This document shows, in pieces, positions 8,483 to 17,535 of a DNA stretch of 64,000 bases. Origin of the DNA: Pseudalkalibacillus sp045920555 (GTDB lineage: Bacteria > Bacillota > Bacilli > Bacillales > Fictibacillaceae); the NCBI RefSeq assembly GCF_045920555.1, contig NZ_CP174509.1, positions 1,798,001-1,862,000 of the forward strand, written 5' to 3'. The notes under the pieces are model-generated. The model saw only the letters and a list, made by a program, of their open reading frames with translations. It was not told the origin of the DNA and made no database searches. The number at the start of each line of letters is the position of its first letter. Position 1 is the stretch's first letter. The position numbers were made by a program, and so were the translations under genes.

Positions 8483-8637
8483 CAAATCACCACCCACCTT
8501 ATTATAGAATTCACACAAATATAGTCCATGATATGGAAATAAATGAATTCTATTCTGTAAAATTAGTATTTTCGCCGTTACAAATTTATCTTCCCTTTAA
8601 TATTATGTAGCATCTGATAGAGAAGGGAGGAATGTTT

Positions 8638-9297
8638 GTGAGCGAAAAGGACAACCTTATCGAAGTAAATTCTTGTGACTGTAAGAAATGTAAAAAGAGC
8701 AGCGGCAAGCGAAGCAGCGGTTGTAGCAGCGGAAAACGAAGCAGCGGTTGTAGCAGCGGAAAACGAAGTAGTGGTTGTAGTAGCGGCAAGCGAAGCAGCG
8801 GCAAACATGATGATCACAAGAAAAAGCGAAGCAGTGGAAAACATGATGATCACAAGAAAAAGCGAAGCAGTGGAAAACATGACGATCACAAGAAAAAGCG
8901 AAGCAGCTGTAAACATGATGATCACAAGAAAAAGCGAAGCAGTGGAAAACATGACGATCACAAGAAAAAGCGAAGCAGCTGCAAACATGATGACCATAAG
9001 AAGAAGCATAGTAGTGGAAAACTTAAATACAACTACAGTATTGATATAACAAGTGGTAAGAAGGATAGTAAAAAGAAGCATAGCTTTGGAAAGTTTGACG
9101 ACTGCGACATGAAGCATAGCATTGGAAAGTTTGACGACTGTGACATGAAGCATAGCATTGGAAAGTTTGACGACTTTGACAAAAAGCATAGCTTTGGAAA
9201 GTTTGACGATTTTGACAAAAAGCATAGTTTCGGCAAGCATGATGACTGCAAGAAGAAAAGAAGCTGTGGCTGTACCCAGGTTTGGGAACTATTCTAA
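8638..9297 (+). CDS. CotG-like repetitive spore coat protein
   Basis: 219 residues from the GTG at 8638; the ATG at 8632 is only one base from GAAGGGAGG, while the GTG has seven-base spacing. The protein is almost entirely low-complexity. Residues about 10-60 are Ser/Gly/Lys/Cys repeats of the KRSSGCSSG type; then come six copies of a 13-residue unit built on KRSSGKHDDHKKK; then after a short link five copies of KHSxGKFDDxDM/K units; then a Cys-containing tail CKKKRSCGCTQVW. Polycationic, Ser-rich, His-rich repeats like this are typical of CotG/ExsB outer coat or exosporium proteins, which are phosphorylated by CotH-type kinases. No cotH or cotB lies nearby. The repeats make length changes by recombination likely. 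Confidence 0.65.
   Translation: MSEKDNLIEVNSCDCKKCKKSSGKRSSGCSSGKRSSGCSSGKRSSGCSSGKRSSGKHDDHKKKRSSGKHDDHKKKRSSGKHDDHKKKRSSCKHDDHKKKRSSGKHDDHKKKRSSCKHDDHKKKHSSGKLKYNYSIDITSGKKDSKKKHSFGKFDDCDMKHSIGKFDDCDMKHSIGKFDDFDKKHSFGKFDDFDKKHSFGKHDDCKKKRSCGCTQVWELF
8697..9240 (+). repeat. In-frame tandem repeats coding for coat protein units
   Basis: Two blocks of 39-base units (13 codons) within the coat protein gene: six copies around 8805-9010 and five around 9070-9240, preceded by a 24-30 base unit block at 8697-8800. The unit length is a multiple of three throughout, so the frame is kept. Confidence 0.85.
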
Positions 9298-9320
9298 AAT
9301 TTCATCTTATCTTTAAACAG

Positions 9321-9350
9321 CGAGTGTGGGTATCTACACTCGTTTTATTT
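9321..9350 (+). terminator. Terminator of the coat protein gene
   Basis: Stem CGAGTGT/ACACTCG followed by a T-rich tail. Confidence 0.75.
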
Positions 9351-9430
9351 ATATTCAAAAACTTCAAATTTTCTATTGTGAAATTGTGGAAGTTAAGGTA
9401 ATGTATATAGAAATCTCTTCGGAAGGTGTG

Positions 9431-10680
9431 ATGGATTTGGGACAACAATTTATCATTCATGGAAAAAGAAATGGAAGTATCCGTCTTTACTTTTAGCGGG
9501 AATCGGCATCTCTAATCTGGGGGACTGGATCTACCTCATTGCTTTGAACCTTATGATATTGAATGTGTATGGATCTGCGGTGGCTGTTGCGGGGCTCTAC
9601 ATGTTAAAACCATTTGCTTCGATGCTGACCAGCTTCTGGTCAGGTAGTGTGACAGACCGTTTCGACAAACGGCGCATCATGATTATGCTTGATGTGATCC
9701 GTGCTGTGATTGTCGCCATCATCCCGTTTTTTTCCTCGATCCTGTTGATCTATCTTTGTGTACTTTTGGTCAATATGGCGAGTTCATTTTTCCACCCGAC
9801 GGCAACAACATACATTACTAAGCTAGTACCTGTAGACCGGAGGAAGCGGTTCAATTCGTTACATAATCTGATGTCTTCCGGTGCTTTTGTCATCGGGCCG
9901 GCAATCGCCGGTGCACTTGTCTTCATCGGCTCAGTAGAGCTGGCAATCTATATGAATGCATTGTCGTTTCTACTATCTGGTTTGATCGTCGCCTTTTTGC
10001 CAGGTATGGACACTGAAGGTTTTTCTGCAGGTGAACGACTTGACTTACAAGTGATAAAAGAAGATTGGAAAGCAGTCATGTCGTTCAGTAAAAAAGCTGC
10101 ATATGTTATGGGAGTTTACGCTCTTTTCGAGATTACGATGGTGTTCACCGCAGCGTTGGATTCAACAGAAGTCGTATTTACAAGAAGGGTGCTGGGGCTC
10201 TCAGAAGGGGCTTATGGGGTATTAGTCAGTATCGCTGGAATCGGATTCATCGCAGGTTCTCTGTTTGTCACGATTCTTGCTTATAAAATCCCATTGCGGC
10301 ATCTGATCGGAATAGGTACCTTGATGACAGCAACTGGATATCTCATTTATGCATTCTCGACATCTTTTATTGGAGGTTCAGTCGGTTTTTTTATCCTATC
10401 ATTTGCATTGGCAGGCGCAAACACAGGATTCATCACTTTTTATCAAAAAAATCTGCCTATTGGAATCATGGGTCGGGTTGTAAGTATCATCAGTTTGTTC
10501 CAATCGACTTTCCAAATACTCCTCATTATAGTCATCGGATTGGTCGTAGAGGTTTTCACAGTCCAAACTGCTGTGATTTCAGGGTCATTACTCATGTTGA
10601 TGATGTTGGTGTGGCTGACAACACTACCGGCTAAAACAAAGTATTTCACAGAGTCTAATCTCGCAAGTGAAGTGAATTAA
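9431..10680 (+). pseudogene. MFS transporter with N-terminal frameshift
   Basis: A single MFS gene split by one missing base. From the ATG at 9431 (GGAAGGTG before it) the frame reads MDLGQQFIIHGK; near 9463-9467, in a run of five A, the protein must move to the other frame to continue as KKKWKYPSLLLAGIGISNLG and on through 12 hydrophobic segments to 10680, about 417 residues in all. Adding one A restores the gene. An internal TTG at 9544 has no ribosome site. MFS motif A is visible as GSVTDRFDKRRIM after helix 2. The family includes macrolide and other drug exporters; the substrate is unknown. It could be a sequencing error in the homopolymer or a real, perhaps reversible, mutation. Confidence 0.7.
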
Positions 10681-10692
10681 GGGGGGAAGAGA

Positions 10693-10870
10693 ATGTCAGA
10701 GAAAACGGAAAAGCTTGAGCAATTGTTTACGCATGTGGAGAACAAAAAATTGATCAGTGGTGCGGTCTTAGCTGCGGAACAAGGAAGCCCCATTTTTATC
10801 AAAACGCTGGGTAAAGCTGATGTGGATACAAATGAGGATATTCACGAGGAAACGATTAAGATCGCATTGA
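10693..10870 (+). pseudogene. N-terminal remnant of a beta-lactamase-like serine hydrolase
   Basis: A good start (GGGGGGAAGAG then ATG) begins MSEKTEKLEQLFTHVENKKL and continues through GAVLAAEQGSPIFIKTLGKADVDTNE, which resembles the first 50 residues of class C beta-lactamase family (PF00144) hydrolases. The catalytic SxxK and all later domains are missing. The similarity ends near 10850 and the frame then runs into the start of the next gene, stopping at 10983. I infer an internal deletion that left only the 5' end and joined it to the downstream gene. Confidence 0.55.
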
Positions 10871-10888
10871 TTAAAAGGAGGGCTCTTC

Positions 10889-11446
10889 ATGGGAAAACAA
10901 TTTTCAGAGATACAGAGAGATCACATGGATTTCATCAGGAAACAGCATCTGTTTTTTATCAGTACGGCACCTTTATCAGCTGATGGCCACGTGAACGTTT
11001 CACCAAAAGGTTATGATACATTGCGCATTCTTTCTTCAACTGAAGCTGCGTATCTGGATCTGACGGGGAGTGGCAATGAAACGAGCGGCCATATCGAGGA
11101 GAACGGACGGATTACCTTCATGTTCTGTGCATTCGAAGGACCTCCACAGATTTTGAGACTGTATGGTACAGGGAACGTGATTCTGCCTGATTCTGAAGAC
11201 TGGGATGAATACATCAAGCATTTCGACCTTCTTCCAGGTACCCGGCAGATCATCACAGCAAAAATCCATAGAGTCTCGACTTCCTGTGGATACAGCATTC
11301 CGTTCATGGATTATGCAGGAGAACGGGAAACTTTGAATATCTCCAATACGAAAAAAGCACCGATGCTCGAAAACTACCGACGAGAAAAAAACGCCAAAAC
11401 GATCGATGGTATGGATACGACGATCGGGAAAAACATGAGGAGTTGA
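10889..11446 (+). CDS. Pyridoxamine 5'-phosphate oxidase family protein
   Basis: 185 residues with AAAAGGAGGG before the ATG. The protein has the split-barrel flavin-binding fold of the PNPOx-like family: residues near 25-45 read FFISTAPLSADGHVNVSPKGYD, followed by YLDLTGSGNETSGHIEENGRITFMF, the usual cofactor-contact strand. Such proteins bind FMN or F420 and act as small reductases or oxidases, and only a few make pyridoxal phosphate. The true substrate is unknown. It is the one intact gene in a short stretch of broken genes, so it may be under selection where its neighbours are not. Confidence 0.8.
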   Translation: MGKQFSEIQRDHMDFIRKQHLFFISTAPLSADGHVNVSPKGYDTLRILSSTEAAYLDLTGSGNETSGHIEENGRITFMFCAFEGPPQILRLYGTGNVILPDSEDWDEYIKHFDLLPGTRQIITAKIHRVSTSCGYSIPFMDYAGERETLNISNTKKAPMLENYRREKNAKTIDGMDTTIGKNMRS

Positions 11447-11453
11447 TAGTGAT

Positions 11454-12279
11454 GTGCGGGATTATATGCCAGGGATTCAGGGCTGCCCGAAAAAAGAAAC
11501 AAGATCATCCAGAAAATCGAAGATGATTTGATCAATGATAAAGACGTGCTAGGTCTATTTTATGGAGGCTCTATCGGATCAGGGCAAACCGATGTTTATT
11601 CTGACATTGATGTCCGTGTAGTCATCAAAGATGAAATGAATCAAACGGTCCTCCCTTAAAAGAAGAAAGAGCTAAAGCATGGGGTGACGTATTGTTCTTT
11701 GAAAGAAGTCCTGGACAGACGAACTATACGGTTGCTCACTACCGTCCATTTTTAAAAGTGGATTGTTTTTACTACCGCATGAAGGATTTGAAGCCATCTG
11801 TATGGATGAAAGACATCAAGATTGCATATGATCCAGCTGGTATGTTGAAAAATTGTAAAAATCTATCTGCTCGTCATTCATATCGAATGACGGAAGAGGA
11901 GTTTTTTATCTGGCAGGGGAAATTATTCGCCTATTTTCATGAAGTCTACCGTAGAGCAATGCGTGATGAGGAGTCGTACGTTCATACCCTGATCATTGGT
12001 CTGAAATGGTTGATAGCTGCAGGCTGGTATATAGAAAAAGGGATTCAGCCCAATTCATTCGGTGACTGGTCAAAGATAGAAGGAGAAAGGAGCCCTTTAG
12101 AAGCGTTCCAATTGAAGCTTTTAGAAAATTGGAGGATAGGATCAAACGCAAGTGGGAATCTTGAGACGATCCGTAAAATGGTCCCGGCGGCAAGACGGGT
12201 TCATCGATCTTTATGTATGAGGATCAACCAACCAGGCCAGGTTCATAAAATAGACGAAGTCCTTGAATTGATTTTATAG
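11454..12279 (+). pseudogene. Nucleotidyltransferase-domain gene with two frameshifts
   Basis: Three frames together give one protein. GTG at 11454 starts MRDYMPGIQG; a shift near 11480-11490 leads into RNKIIQKIEDDLI and the family motif GLFYGGSIGSGQTDVYSDID (GS...D.D metal site) at about 11555-11610; a second shift near 11650 leads into RAKAWGDVLFFERS and on to the stop at 12279. The domain is that of antibiotic-type or kanamycin-type nucleotidyltransferases of about 275 residues. Both shifts behave like single-base losses. No gene of this type can be made without repair of both, so I call it a pseudogene unless the sequence is wrong. Confidence 0.65.
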
Positions 12280-12292
12280 AAAGAGGCAATAG

Positions 12293-12858
12293 ATGGAGAG
12301 TTTACTAGACAATCGTATTTTTTTAAGAGAATTTGTGGAAGAAGATTGGAAGTCAGTACATGCATATGCATCCCTTGAAAAAGTTTGTCGATTCCAGCCT
12401 TGGGGACCGAATAGTGAAGCAGATACCAAACTATATGTGAGGGAAATCATTGAATCGTCTAAAAAAACGCCGAGAACAAGATTTTCTTTTGCCGTGATTG
12501 AAATCAGATAGAACCGACTTATTGGTGCTGCTGAACTAAATCATGTGGACGGTGAGCACAAGAGCATGAATTAGCCTATATCATTCATCCGGAATATTGG
12601 GGAAGAGGTTACGCTACTGACGCCAGTAACGTCTTATTAGATTTTGGATTTTCAACACTTAGTTTACACCGGATTGTTGCAACGTACGACCCTGACAATT
12701 CCAGATCTGCAAAAGTTCTAACGAAATTAGGGATGAGCTATGAAGGACGACTACTTAATCATCTACGGATAAAAAACATATGACGGGATTCATCAATTTA
12801 TAGCTTGTTGGAGCATGAATGGAGAGAGAAAAACGAAGTCGTACATCCAAAGTTGTAG
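12293..12858 (+). pseudogene. GNAT acetyltransferase with stops and a frameshift
   Basis: Reading starts at the ATG at 12293 with LDNRIFLREFVEEDWKSVH, a RimJ/RimL-type N-terminus. A TAG stop breaks it at 12509. The same frame continues RLIGAAELNHVDGEHK, then a frameshift near 12570 leads to HELAYIIHPEYWGRGYATDA, the acetyl-CoA binding motif, and LHRIVATYDPDNSRSAKVL. A TGA at 12781, probably from TGG, precedes RDSSIYSLLEHEW and the natural end at 12858. Three separate lesions make true decay more likely than sequencing error here. Confidence 0.75.
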
Positions 12859-12939
12859 AAAAGTTGATACCATGACACGATTCGTAAACAATGTACAAAC
12901 CATACAATTGAGGTAACAAATAGAGAGAGAAGGTATACT

Positions 12940-14193
12940 ATGAGATTCAGAGACTTTCACAAAAATATCAAGATCCGTATCATTGAAACGTTTATGAGTC
13001 GTTTTGTCGGAAGCATGATCTTTCCGTTCATGTCGATTTATTTGGCGGTCCATTTTGGTGCCAAAATGGCAGGGCTTTTATTGTTGATCAATGTTTTCAT
13101 TGGAATCGGAATCAATTTTATCGGCGGTTACTTCGCCGATCAGTTCGGTCGCAAAAAGATTATGTTGTTTGCGGAGACCTTGCGATTCGCCGCCTTTTTT
13201 ATTATGATGATCTGCAACTCGCCGTGGTTCTTTTCACCAGCTGTTACTTTCATGATGATGACCGTGAACAGCATTTGCTGGGGACTGGCTGGTCCAGCGA
13301 ACTCTGCCATGCTCATCGATGTCAGTACACCTCAGCAGCGTAAGTTGATGTATTCGATCACCTACTGGGCGAATAACTTATCGATCGCGATTGGCGGTAT
13401 ATTAGGAGCATTCCTTTTCAAAGATTACTTGTTCCAGTTGTTCCTGGCATTGACTGTAGTCACAGGAGTGGTGGTCTATCTTGTCGCTTTCTTCATCGAC
13501 GAGAGCTATGCTCCGGTCAGCTCGGTTCTAAAGCCGAAAGAGCATGTTAAGCAGTTGTTTTCGAATTATAAAAAAGTCTTGCATGATCGACTGTTTGTTA
13601 TGTACGTCATCGCAGGGGTCTTGATTTTATCGATGGAGTTCCAGTTGACGAACTATGTAGGAATCCGGTTGAGTGCGGAAATGCCAGTTCAACAGTTTTT
13701 ATTCTGGGAAATTGACGGTGTACAAATGATGGGCTTCTTGAGGAGTGAAAATACCATCCTCGTAGCACTGATGGCATTGTTTGCAGCAAAACTGATTACG
13801 CCGTTCAGAGACAAATCCATCCTGGTCGGAAGCTGCTTCATTTTTACGATTGGATATGGTGTGATCGCCTACTCGAATAACATACTTCTTTTATTGATCA
13901 TGATGGCAGTCTTGACAGTCGGGGAAGTTTGCCGGGTGCCAGTAGAACAGTCGTACATGGCAGCTATTCCACCGGATGATGCCAGAAGCTCATATATGGC
14001 TTTCAACGGGCTGCAATATAACCTGGCGATGTTGATCGTCTCCATCACCGTAACAGTTGGTGCAATTCTGCCTTCCGGGATTATGGCTATTGTGATTACG
14101 GCAATCGGCTTGACGGGGACGGTGATCTACTACTTGATCAGTCCTGGTCTCGATTCAAGAAAACAGGAAGTGGAAATGAAACAAGCAGTATAA
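12940..14193 (+). CDS. MFS transporter, MdtH/YqjV type
   Basis: 417 residues with GAGAGAGAAGG before the ATG. Twelve hydrophobic segments are visible. MFS motif A stands between helices 2 and 3 as GGYFADQFGRKKIMLF. The N-terminal segment IIETFMSRFVGSMIFPFMSIYLA is characteristic of a drug/H+ antiporter subgroup that includes E. coli MdtH and B. subtilis YqjV. A possible substrate is an antibiotic or metabolite but nothing in the context identifies it. It follows the decayed gene cluster and ends in a strong terminator. Confidence 0.8.
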   Translation: MRFRDFHKNIKIRIIETFMSRFVGSMIFPFMSIYLAVHFGAKMAGLLLLINVFIGIGINFIGGYFADQFGRKKIMLFAETLRFAAFFIMMICNSPWFFSPAVTFMMMTVNSICWGLAGPANSAMLIDVSTPQQRKLMYSITYWANNLSIAIGGILGAFLFKDYLFQLFLALTVVTGVVVYLVAFFIDESYAPVSSVLKPKEHVKQLFSNYKKVLHDRLFVMYVIAGVLILSMEFQLTNYVGIRLSAEMPVQQFLFWEIDGVQMMGFLRSENTILVALMALFAAKLITPFRDKSILVGSCFIFTIGYGVIAYSNNILLLLIMMAVLTVGEVCRVPVEQSYMAAIPPDDARSSYMAFNGLQYNLAMLIVSITVTVGAILPSGIMAIVITAIGLTGTVIYYLISPGLDSRKQEVEMKQAV

Positions 14194-14196
14194 TTT

Positions 14197-14226
14197 AAAA
14201 GCTCCCGATTCTGGGAGCTTTTCTTA
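14197..14226 (+). terminator. Terminator of the MFS gene
   Basis: Stem AAAAGCTCCC/GGGAGCTTTT with a six-base loop. Confidence 0.85.
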
Positions 14227-14318
14227 TGAAGTTTTGAAAGTTACGGAACTTGTCGCATGACCCCTTACTCCTGATAATATGAATATAAAAGAGGACAGAA
14301 TGTTGATGGAGGATGGAT

Positions 14319-15584
14319 ATGGCGATTCATACAGTCGTTTACGGGGATACATTATGGAGGATTTCAAGCATTTACAGGGTTCCTATTCCAACGATTCAAC
14401 TGGTGAATGGACTGGTTTCGGATGCACTCGTGCCTGGATTGAACCTATATATCCCTGATCAAAGCATGCCCGAAAGGTTTTATCAGATCAGGGCGGGGGA
14501 TACGTACTGGAAGCTGTCACAGCAATTCCAGACGACAGTCCAGGCAATCACCTCTGCAAATCCTGGTGTCGACCCGAACGCCCTGCAAGTTGGCCAACGG
14601 ATCCGGATCCCGACACCGTTAAAATACCCCATGCAAACGCTTATCTTCATTGATGCCTGGGATCAGTCGCCTTATCAGGATATTTTAAGAGAGATCTCGG
14701 GAAGTATAACCTACCTTGGTATTTTCACCTACTCATTCACCCGTGAAGGGGCTCTTATCCAACCGAATGATGAAGCGATTATACAGTTTAGTAAACAATT
14801 GAATATCAAACCTTTGTTGGTCATCAGCAACTATGAACAAAATAATTTCAGTCCGGTATTGGCTGAGGTTGTTTTACAAAGCACAACTGCCAGGGGGACG
14901 CTGATCAAAAATTTAGTTACCGCAGTTACCAACAAAGGCTTTGCAGGAGTAAGCATTGATTTTGAATTTGTACCGCCGACAAGACGAAATGAGTTCACTA
15001 CCTTTTTGCGGGAATTGAAAAGTGCTCTTGGAACAAGGATTTTGCAGGTCAACGCTCACGCAAAAAGCAGCGATATGCCGACGAACCGCTTAGTCGGATT
15101 CCTGGATTACAGGGCGATCGGGGAAGTAGCCGATATTGTTTCGATCATGACTATCGATTATGGGTATGCGATCGGGCCTCCTAATCCCATCGCCCCTATT
15201 TGGTGGGTCGAGCAAGTGTTGATATATGCAACTGGGCAGATCAACCGCCGTAAAGTCATGATGGCAATGGCACTGTATGGGTATGACTGGACGCTTCCTT
15301 ATCAGGAGGGGGATGTTGCTCGAGCTATTACCGTGAATAATGCCCAAAACCTGGCGATAGCGAATTGGATTCCGATTACATTTGATCTGACAGCACAAGC
15401 TCCGGGATATATTTATAGAAGAGATGGTATTGAGCATGCGGTATGGTTTGAGGATATAAAAAGTTATGTCGCAAAGTACACCCAATCGGAAGTATATAAC
15501 CTTCTCGGAGCGACATATTGGCGCCTGCGTTACCGGTTTCCTCAGAACTGGGCGTATTTAACTAAAAATGTGGAAGTTGGTTGA
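14319..15584 (+). CDS. sleL: LysM-GH18 spore cortex hydrolase, SleL/YaaH type
   Basis: 421 residues from the ATG at 14319, chosen because GGAGG is six bases upstream; an ATG at 14313 overlaps that site. The protein starts with two LysM repeats (residues about 3-46 and 51-97, each with GDTLWRIS or GDTYWKLS) that bind peptidoglycan. A GH18 domain follows from about 105 to the end, with the catalytic segment FAGVSIDFEFV near 210. Length and layout match Bacillus SleL/YaaH, an N-acetylglucosaminidase that breaks down spore cortex during germination. There is no signal peptide, as expected for proteins made in the mother cell and assembled on the spore. Sigma-E control is likely but I did not identify a promoter. 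Confidence 0.85.
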   Translation: MAIHTVVYGDTLWRISSIYRVPIPTIQLVNGLVSDALVPGLNLYIPDQSMPERFYQIRAGDTYWKLSQQFQTTVQAITSANPGVDPNALQVGQRIRIPTPLKYPMQTLIFIDAWDQSPYQDILREISGSITYLGIFTYSFTREGALIQPNDEAIIQFSKQLNIKPLLVISNYEQNNFSPVLAEVVLQSTTARGTLIKNLVTAVTNKGFAGVSIDFEFVPPTRRNEFTTFLRELKSALGTRILQVNAHAKSSDMPTNRLVGFLDYRAIGEVADIVSIMTIDYGYAIGPPNPIAPIWWVEQVLIYATGQINRRKVMMAMALYGYDWTLPYQEGDVARAITVNNAQNLAIANWIPITFDLTAQAPGYIYRRDGIEHAVWFEDIKSYVAKYTQSEVYNLLGATYWRLRYRFPQNWAYLTKNVEVG

Positions 15585-15612
15585 ACGGTGAGGGAATGCC
15601 GGTTAATGAGAG

Positions 15613-15652
15613 AAACCCACGGAGAAAATGAAACTTTTTCGTGGGTTTTGTC
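15613..15652 (+). terminator. Terminator of the spore hydrolase gene
   Basis: Stem AAACCCACG/CGTGGGTTT with a T tail. Confidence 0.75.
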
Positions 15653-15712
15653 TATCTGTTCGGTTAGTATAATCAAGTTGTTATGAAATCTTTTTGGAGA
15701 GAGGCGTAATGA

Positions 15713-16705
15713 TCACTTAACGGGCACTTTGACGTAATCGATTTCAAAGCCGAGATCCTCTAACATTTCGTGATCCTTTGTACTGTCCTGACCTGCTGTA
15801 GTCAGGTAGTCACCGACAAAGATCGAGTTGGCTGCATATAAACCGAGTGGCTGAAGGCTTCGTAAATTCACTTCACGTCCGCCCGATATCCGGATTTCTT
15901 TCGTCGGGTTGATGAAGCGGAACAGCGCCAGCACCTTAAGGCAGTGTCTAGGATCGAGCTCGTGAGTGCCTTCCAAGGGGGTGCCATCAATCGCGTGCAA
16001 GAAGTTGACCGGAATGGAGTCTGCATCAAGAACTTTCAAGTTTCGGGCGACATCGACGACTTCTTGTTTCGTTTCTTTCATGCCCACGATCACACCTGAA
16101 CATGGTGAGATGCCAGCTTCTTTCGCAATATTGACAGTAGAGACACGATCATCATATGTATGGGAAGTTGTGATGTTTTCGTGATTCGTTTCAGCTGTAT
16201 TCAAGTTATGATTATAGCGATCTACCCCAGCCGCCTTCAATCTTGCCGCCTGCTCAGGTTTCAAAATACCAAGGCACGCACAAATTTTCAAATTGTAATT
16301 CTCTTTTATTTCTTCAACTGCGGATACGACGGTATCGACATCGCGGTTCGTCGGACCACGACCGCTGGCAACAATGCAATATGTCCCGACATTCATTTTA
16401 TGAGCTTGTTCTGCCCCGTTCAGAAGGGTTTGTTTTTCGACCATCGGATAAGAGTCGATGGGTGCTTTTGAAACGATCGATTGAGCACAATATCCGCAGT
16501 TTTCAGGGCATAAGCCGGATTTAGCATTCATGATCATATTGAGCTTCACTTTATTCCCATAGTAGGTCTTCCGGATTTGATAAGCTGCATAGAGTAAAAG
16601 CAAAAGTTCTTCATCAGGTGCTTCCAAAATAGATAAAGCTTCATCATCGGTAATTTCTCCGCCACCGATTACACGGTCTGCAAGGTCATTCCACTTCGTT
16701 GTCAT
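15713..16705 (-). CDS. bioB: Biotin synthase
   Basis: 330 residues. BioB is a radical-SAM enzyme that inserts sulfur into dethiobiotin, the last step of biotin synthesis. The radical-SAM cluster motif is Cys66-x3-Cys70-x2-Cys73 in GLCPENCGYC. Other conserved parts are YNHNLNT near residue 153 and the Arg of the second cluster region in KEIRISGGREVNLR near 270. It lies 15 bases behind bioY in the same direction, so uptake and synthesis are joined in one operon under the BirA-type operator upstream of bioY. No bioA, bioD or bioF genes are nearby, so the cell may use scavenged dethiobiotin or have these elsewhere. Confidence 0.95.
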   Translation of the reverse strand: MTTKWNDLADRVIGGGEITDDEALSILEAPDEELLLLLYAAYQIRKTYYGNKVKLNMIMNAKSGLCPENCGYCAQSIVSKAPIDSYPMVEKQTLLNGAEQAHKMNVGTYCIVASGRGPTNRDVDTVVSAVEEIKENYNLKICACLGILKPEQAARLKAAGVDRYNHNLNTAETNHENITTSHTYDDRVSTVNIAKEAGISPCSGVIVGMKETKQEVVDVARNLKVLDADSIPVNFLHAIDGTPLEGTHELDPRHCLKVLALFRFINPTKEIRISGGREVNLRSLQPLGLYAANSIFVGDYLTTAGQDSTKDHEMLEDLGFEIDYVKVPVK

Positions 16706-16720
16706 ATTAACACTCCTCTT

Positions 16721-17299
16721 TTATGCCGCTGATTTTTTAATTGTACGAGTGGTCTTCGAAAGAGTACGGTTGAGTCTTGGTGCAATCAGTCCTGCACAAA
16801 CTGATAAAATGATGTCTTTCGGAAGGGGTGCAAGCATCCATGCCCAAGCCATTTTGTACGTGAATCCTTCAGGAGCAGCCGTCCAAACCTTCATCGCTAC
16901 ATACATCCAGTTTGTACCGGCTATGTAGTTTATCGCCATACCGACCAAGGCTGCAACCATGTATCTCTGCTTGCTGGAATTCGATTCAACGATTTTGCCA
17001 GCTACATAGGCTACTAGAATAAAAGAAAGGATGAACCCGAACGTCGGTTTCAGGAGCATGCCGAATCCACCGCTGAATTGGGCGAATACTGGTGCTCCTA
17101 CCAGTCCGAGCAAGGCGTAAACGGTCATCGAAATCGCACCAAGACGACTTCCTAGAATCAAGCCGGTCAAAACACTGAAAAAGGTTTGTAAGGTTATTGG
17201 TACACTCCCGATTACAAGTAAAGAGGTCAGGTTCGCTCCGACCGCCATGAGGGCCGCAAATACAGCAGCAAGTGTAATATCAATCGGTTTCAGTTTCAT
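16721..17299 (-). CDS. bioY: Biotin transporter BioY
   Basis: 192 residues from the ATG at 17299, which follows GGGGGAG; an upstream start at 17314 is less likely. BioY is the biotin-binding S component of the ECF transport system. Six hydrophobic segments are visible, with the family signature LTGLILGSRLGAISMTVYALLGLVGAPVFA near residues 45-75 (split here across a helix) and AGTNWMYVA near 130. The ECF energy module is not in this window. It leads the bioY-bioB operon, and an operator matching BirA sites overlaps its promoter, so expression should fall when biotin is plentiful. Confidence 0.93.
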   Translation of the reverse strand: MKLKPIDITLAAVFAALMAVGANLTSLLVIGSVPITLQTFFSVLTGLILGSRLGAISMTVYALLGLVGAPVFAQFSGGFGMLLKPTFGFILSFILVAYVAGKIVESNSSKQRYMVAALVGMAINYIAGTNWMYVAMKVWTAAPEGFTYKMAWAWMLAPLPKDIILSVCAGLIAPRLNRTLSKTTRTIKKSAA

Positions 17300-17336
17300 A
17301 AAAGTCTCCCCCAAATCATAGTTGTCTCTCTAGTAG

Positions 17337-17389
17337 AATATAAGGAAACCAAGAAAATATGTCAACTCAAAAATAATATAGGTTAACAA
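17337..17389 (-). promoter_or_regulatory. bioY-bioB promoter with BirA-type operator
   Basis: On the minus strand the half-site TTGTTAACC (17381-17389) is followed, about 14 bases later, by GAGTTGACA (17360-17368), an imperfect match to GGTTAACAA. The second half contains a perfect -35 TTGACA, then 17 bases, then -10 TATATT at 17337-17342. BirA with bound biotinyl-AMP would block RNA polymerase directly. Confidence 0.75.
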
Positions 17390-17502
17390 TATAGTGGTGC
17401 ATGGGTATTTGTAGAATAATTTCTATGGTGGAGGTGTTTTAATAGATGAACGAAAAGCGTAATAAGCGGATTTTTTGGGAAGTGGTTAATGAAAGGACTT
17501 AG

Positions 17503-17535
17503 ACTTAGGTGGTTGACCCACCACCTAAGCCTTTT
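17503..17535. terminator. Hairpin after the LysR gene
   Basis: CTTAGGTGG pairs perfectly with CCACCTAAG at the end of the minus-strand LysR gene. Confidence 0.6.

Noticed and set aside
8632..8637. ATG at 8632 as start of the coat protein
   Set aside because: Only one base from the ribosome site; the GTG at 8638 has normal spacing.
8697..9240. Regular direct repeats that could be taken for a CRISPR array
   Set aside because: Units are contiguous, without unique spacers, and are in frame in a coat protein gene.
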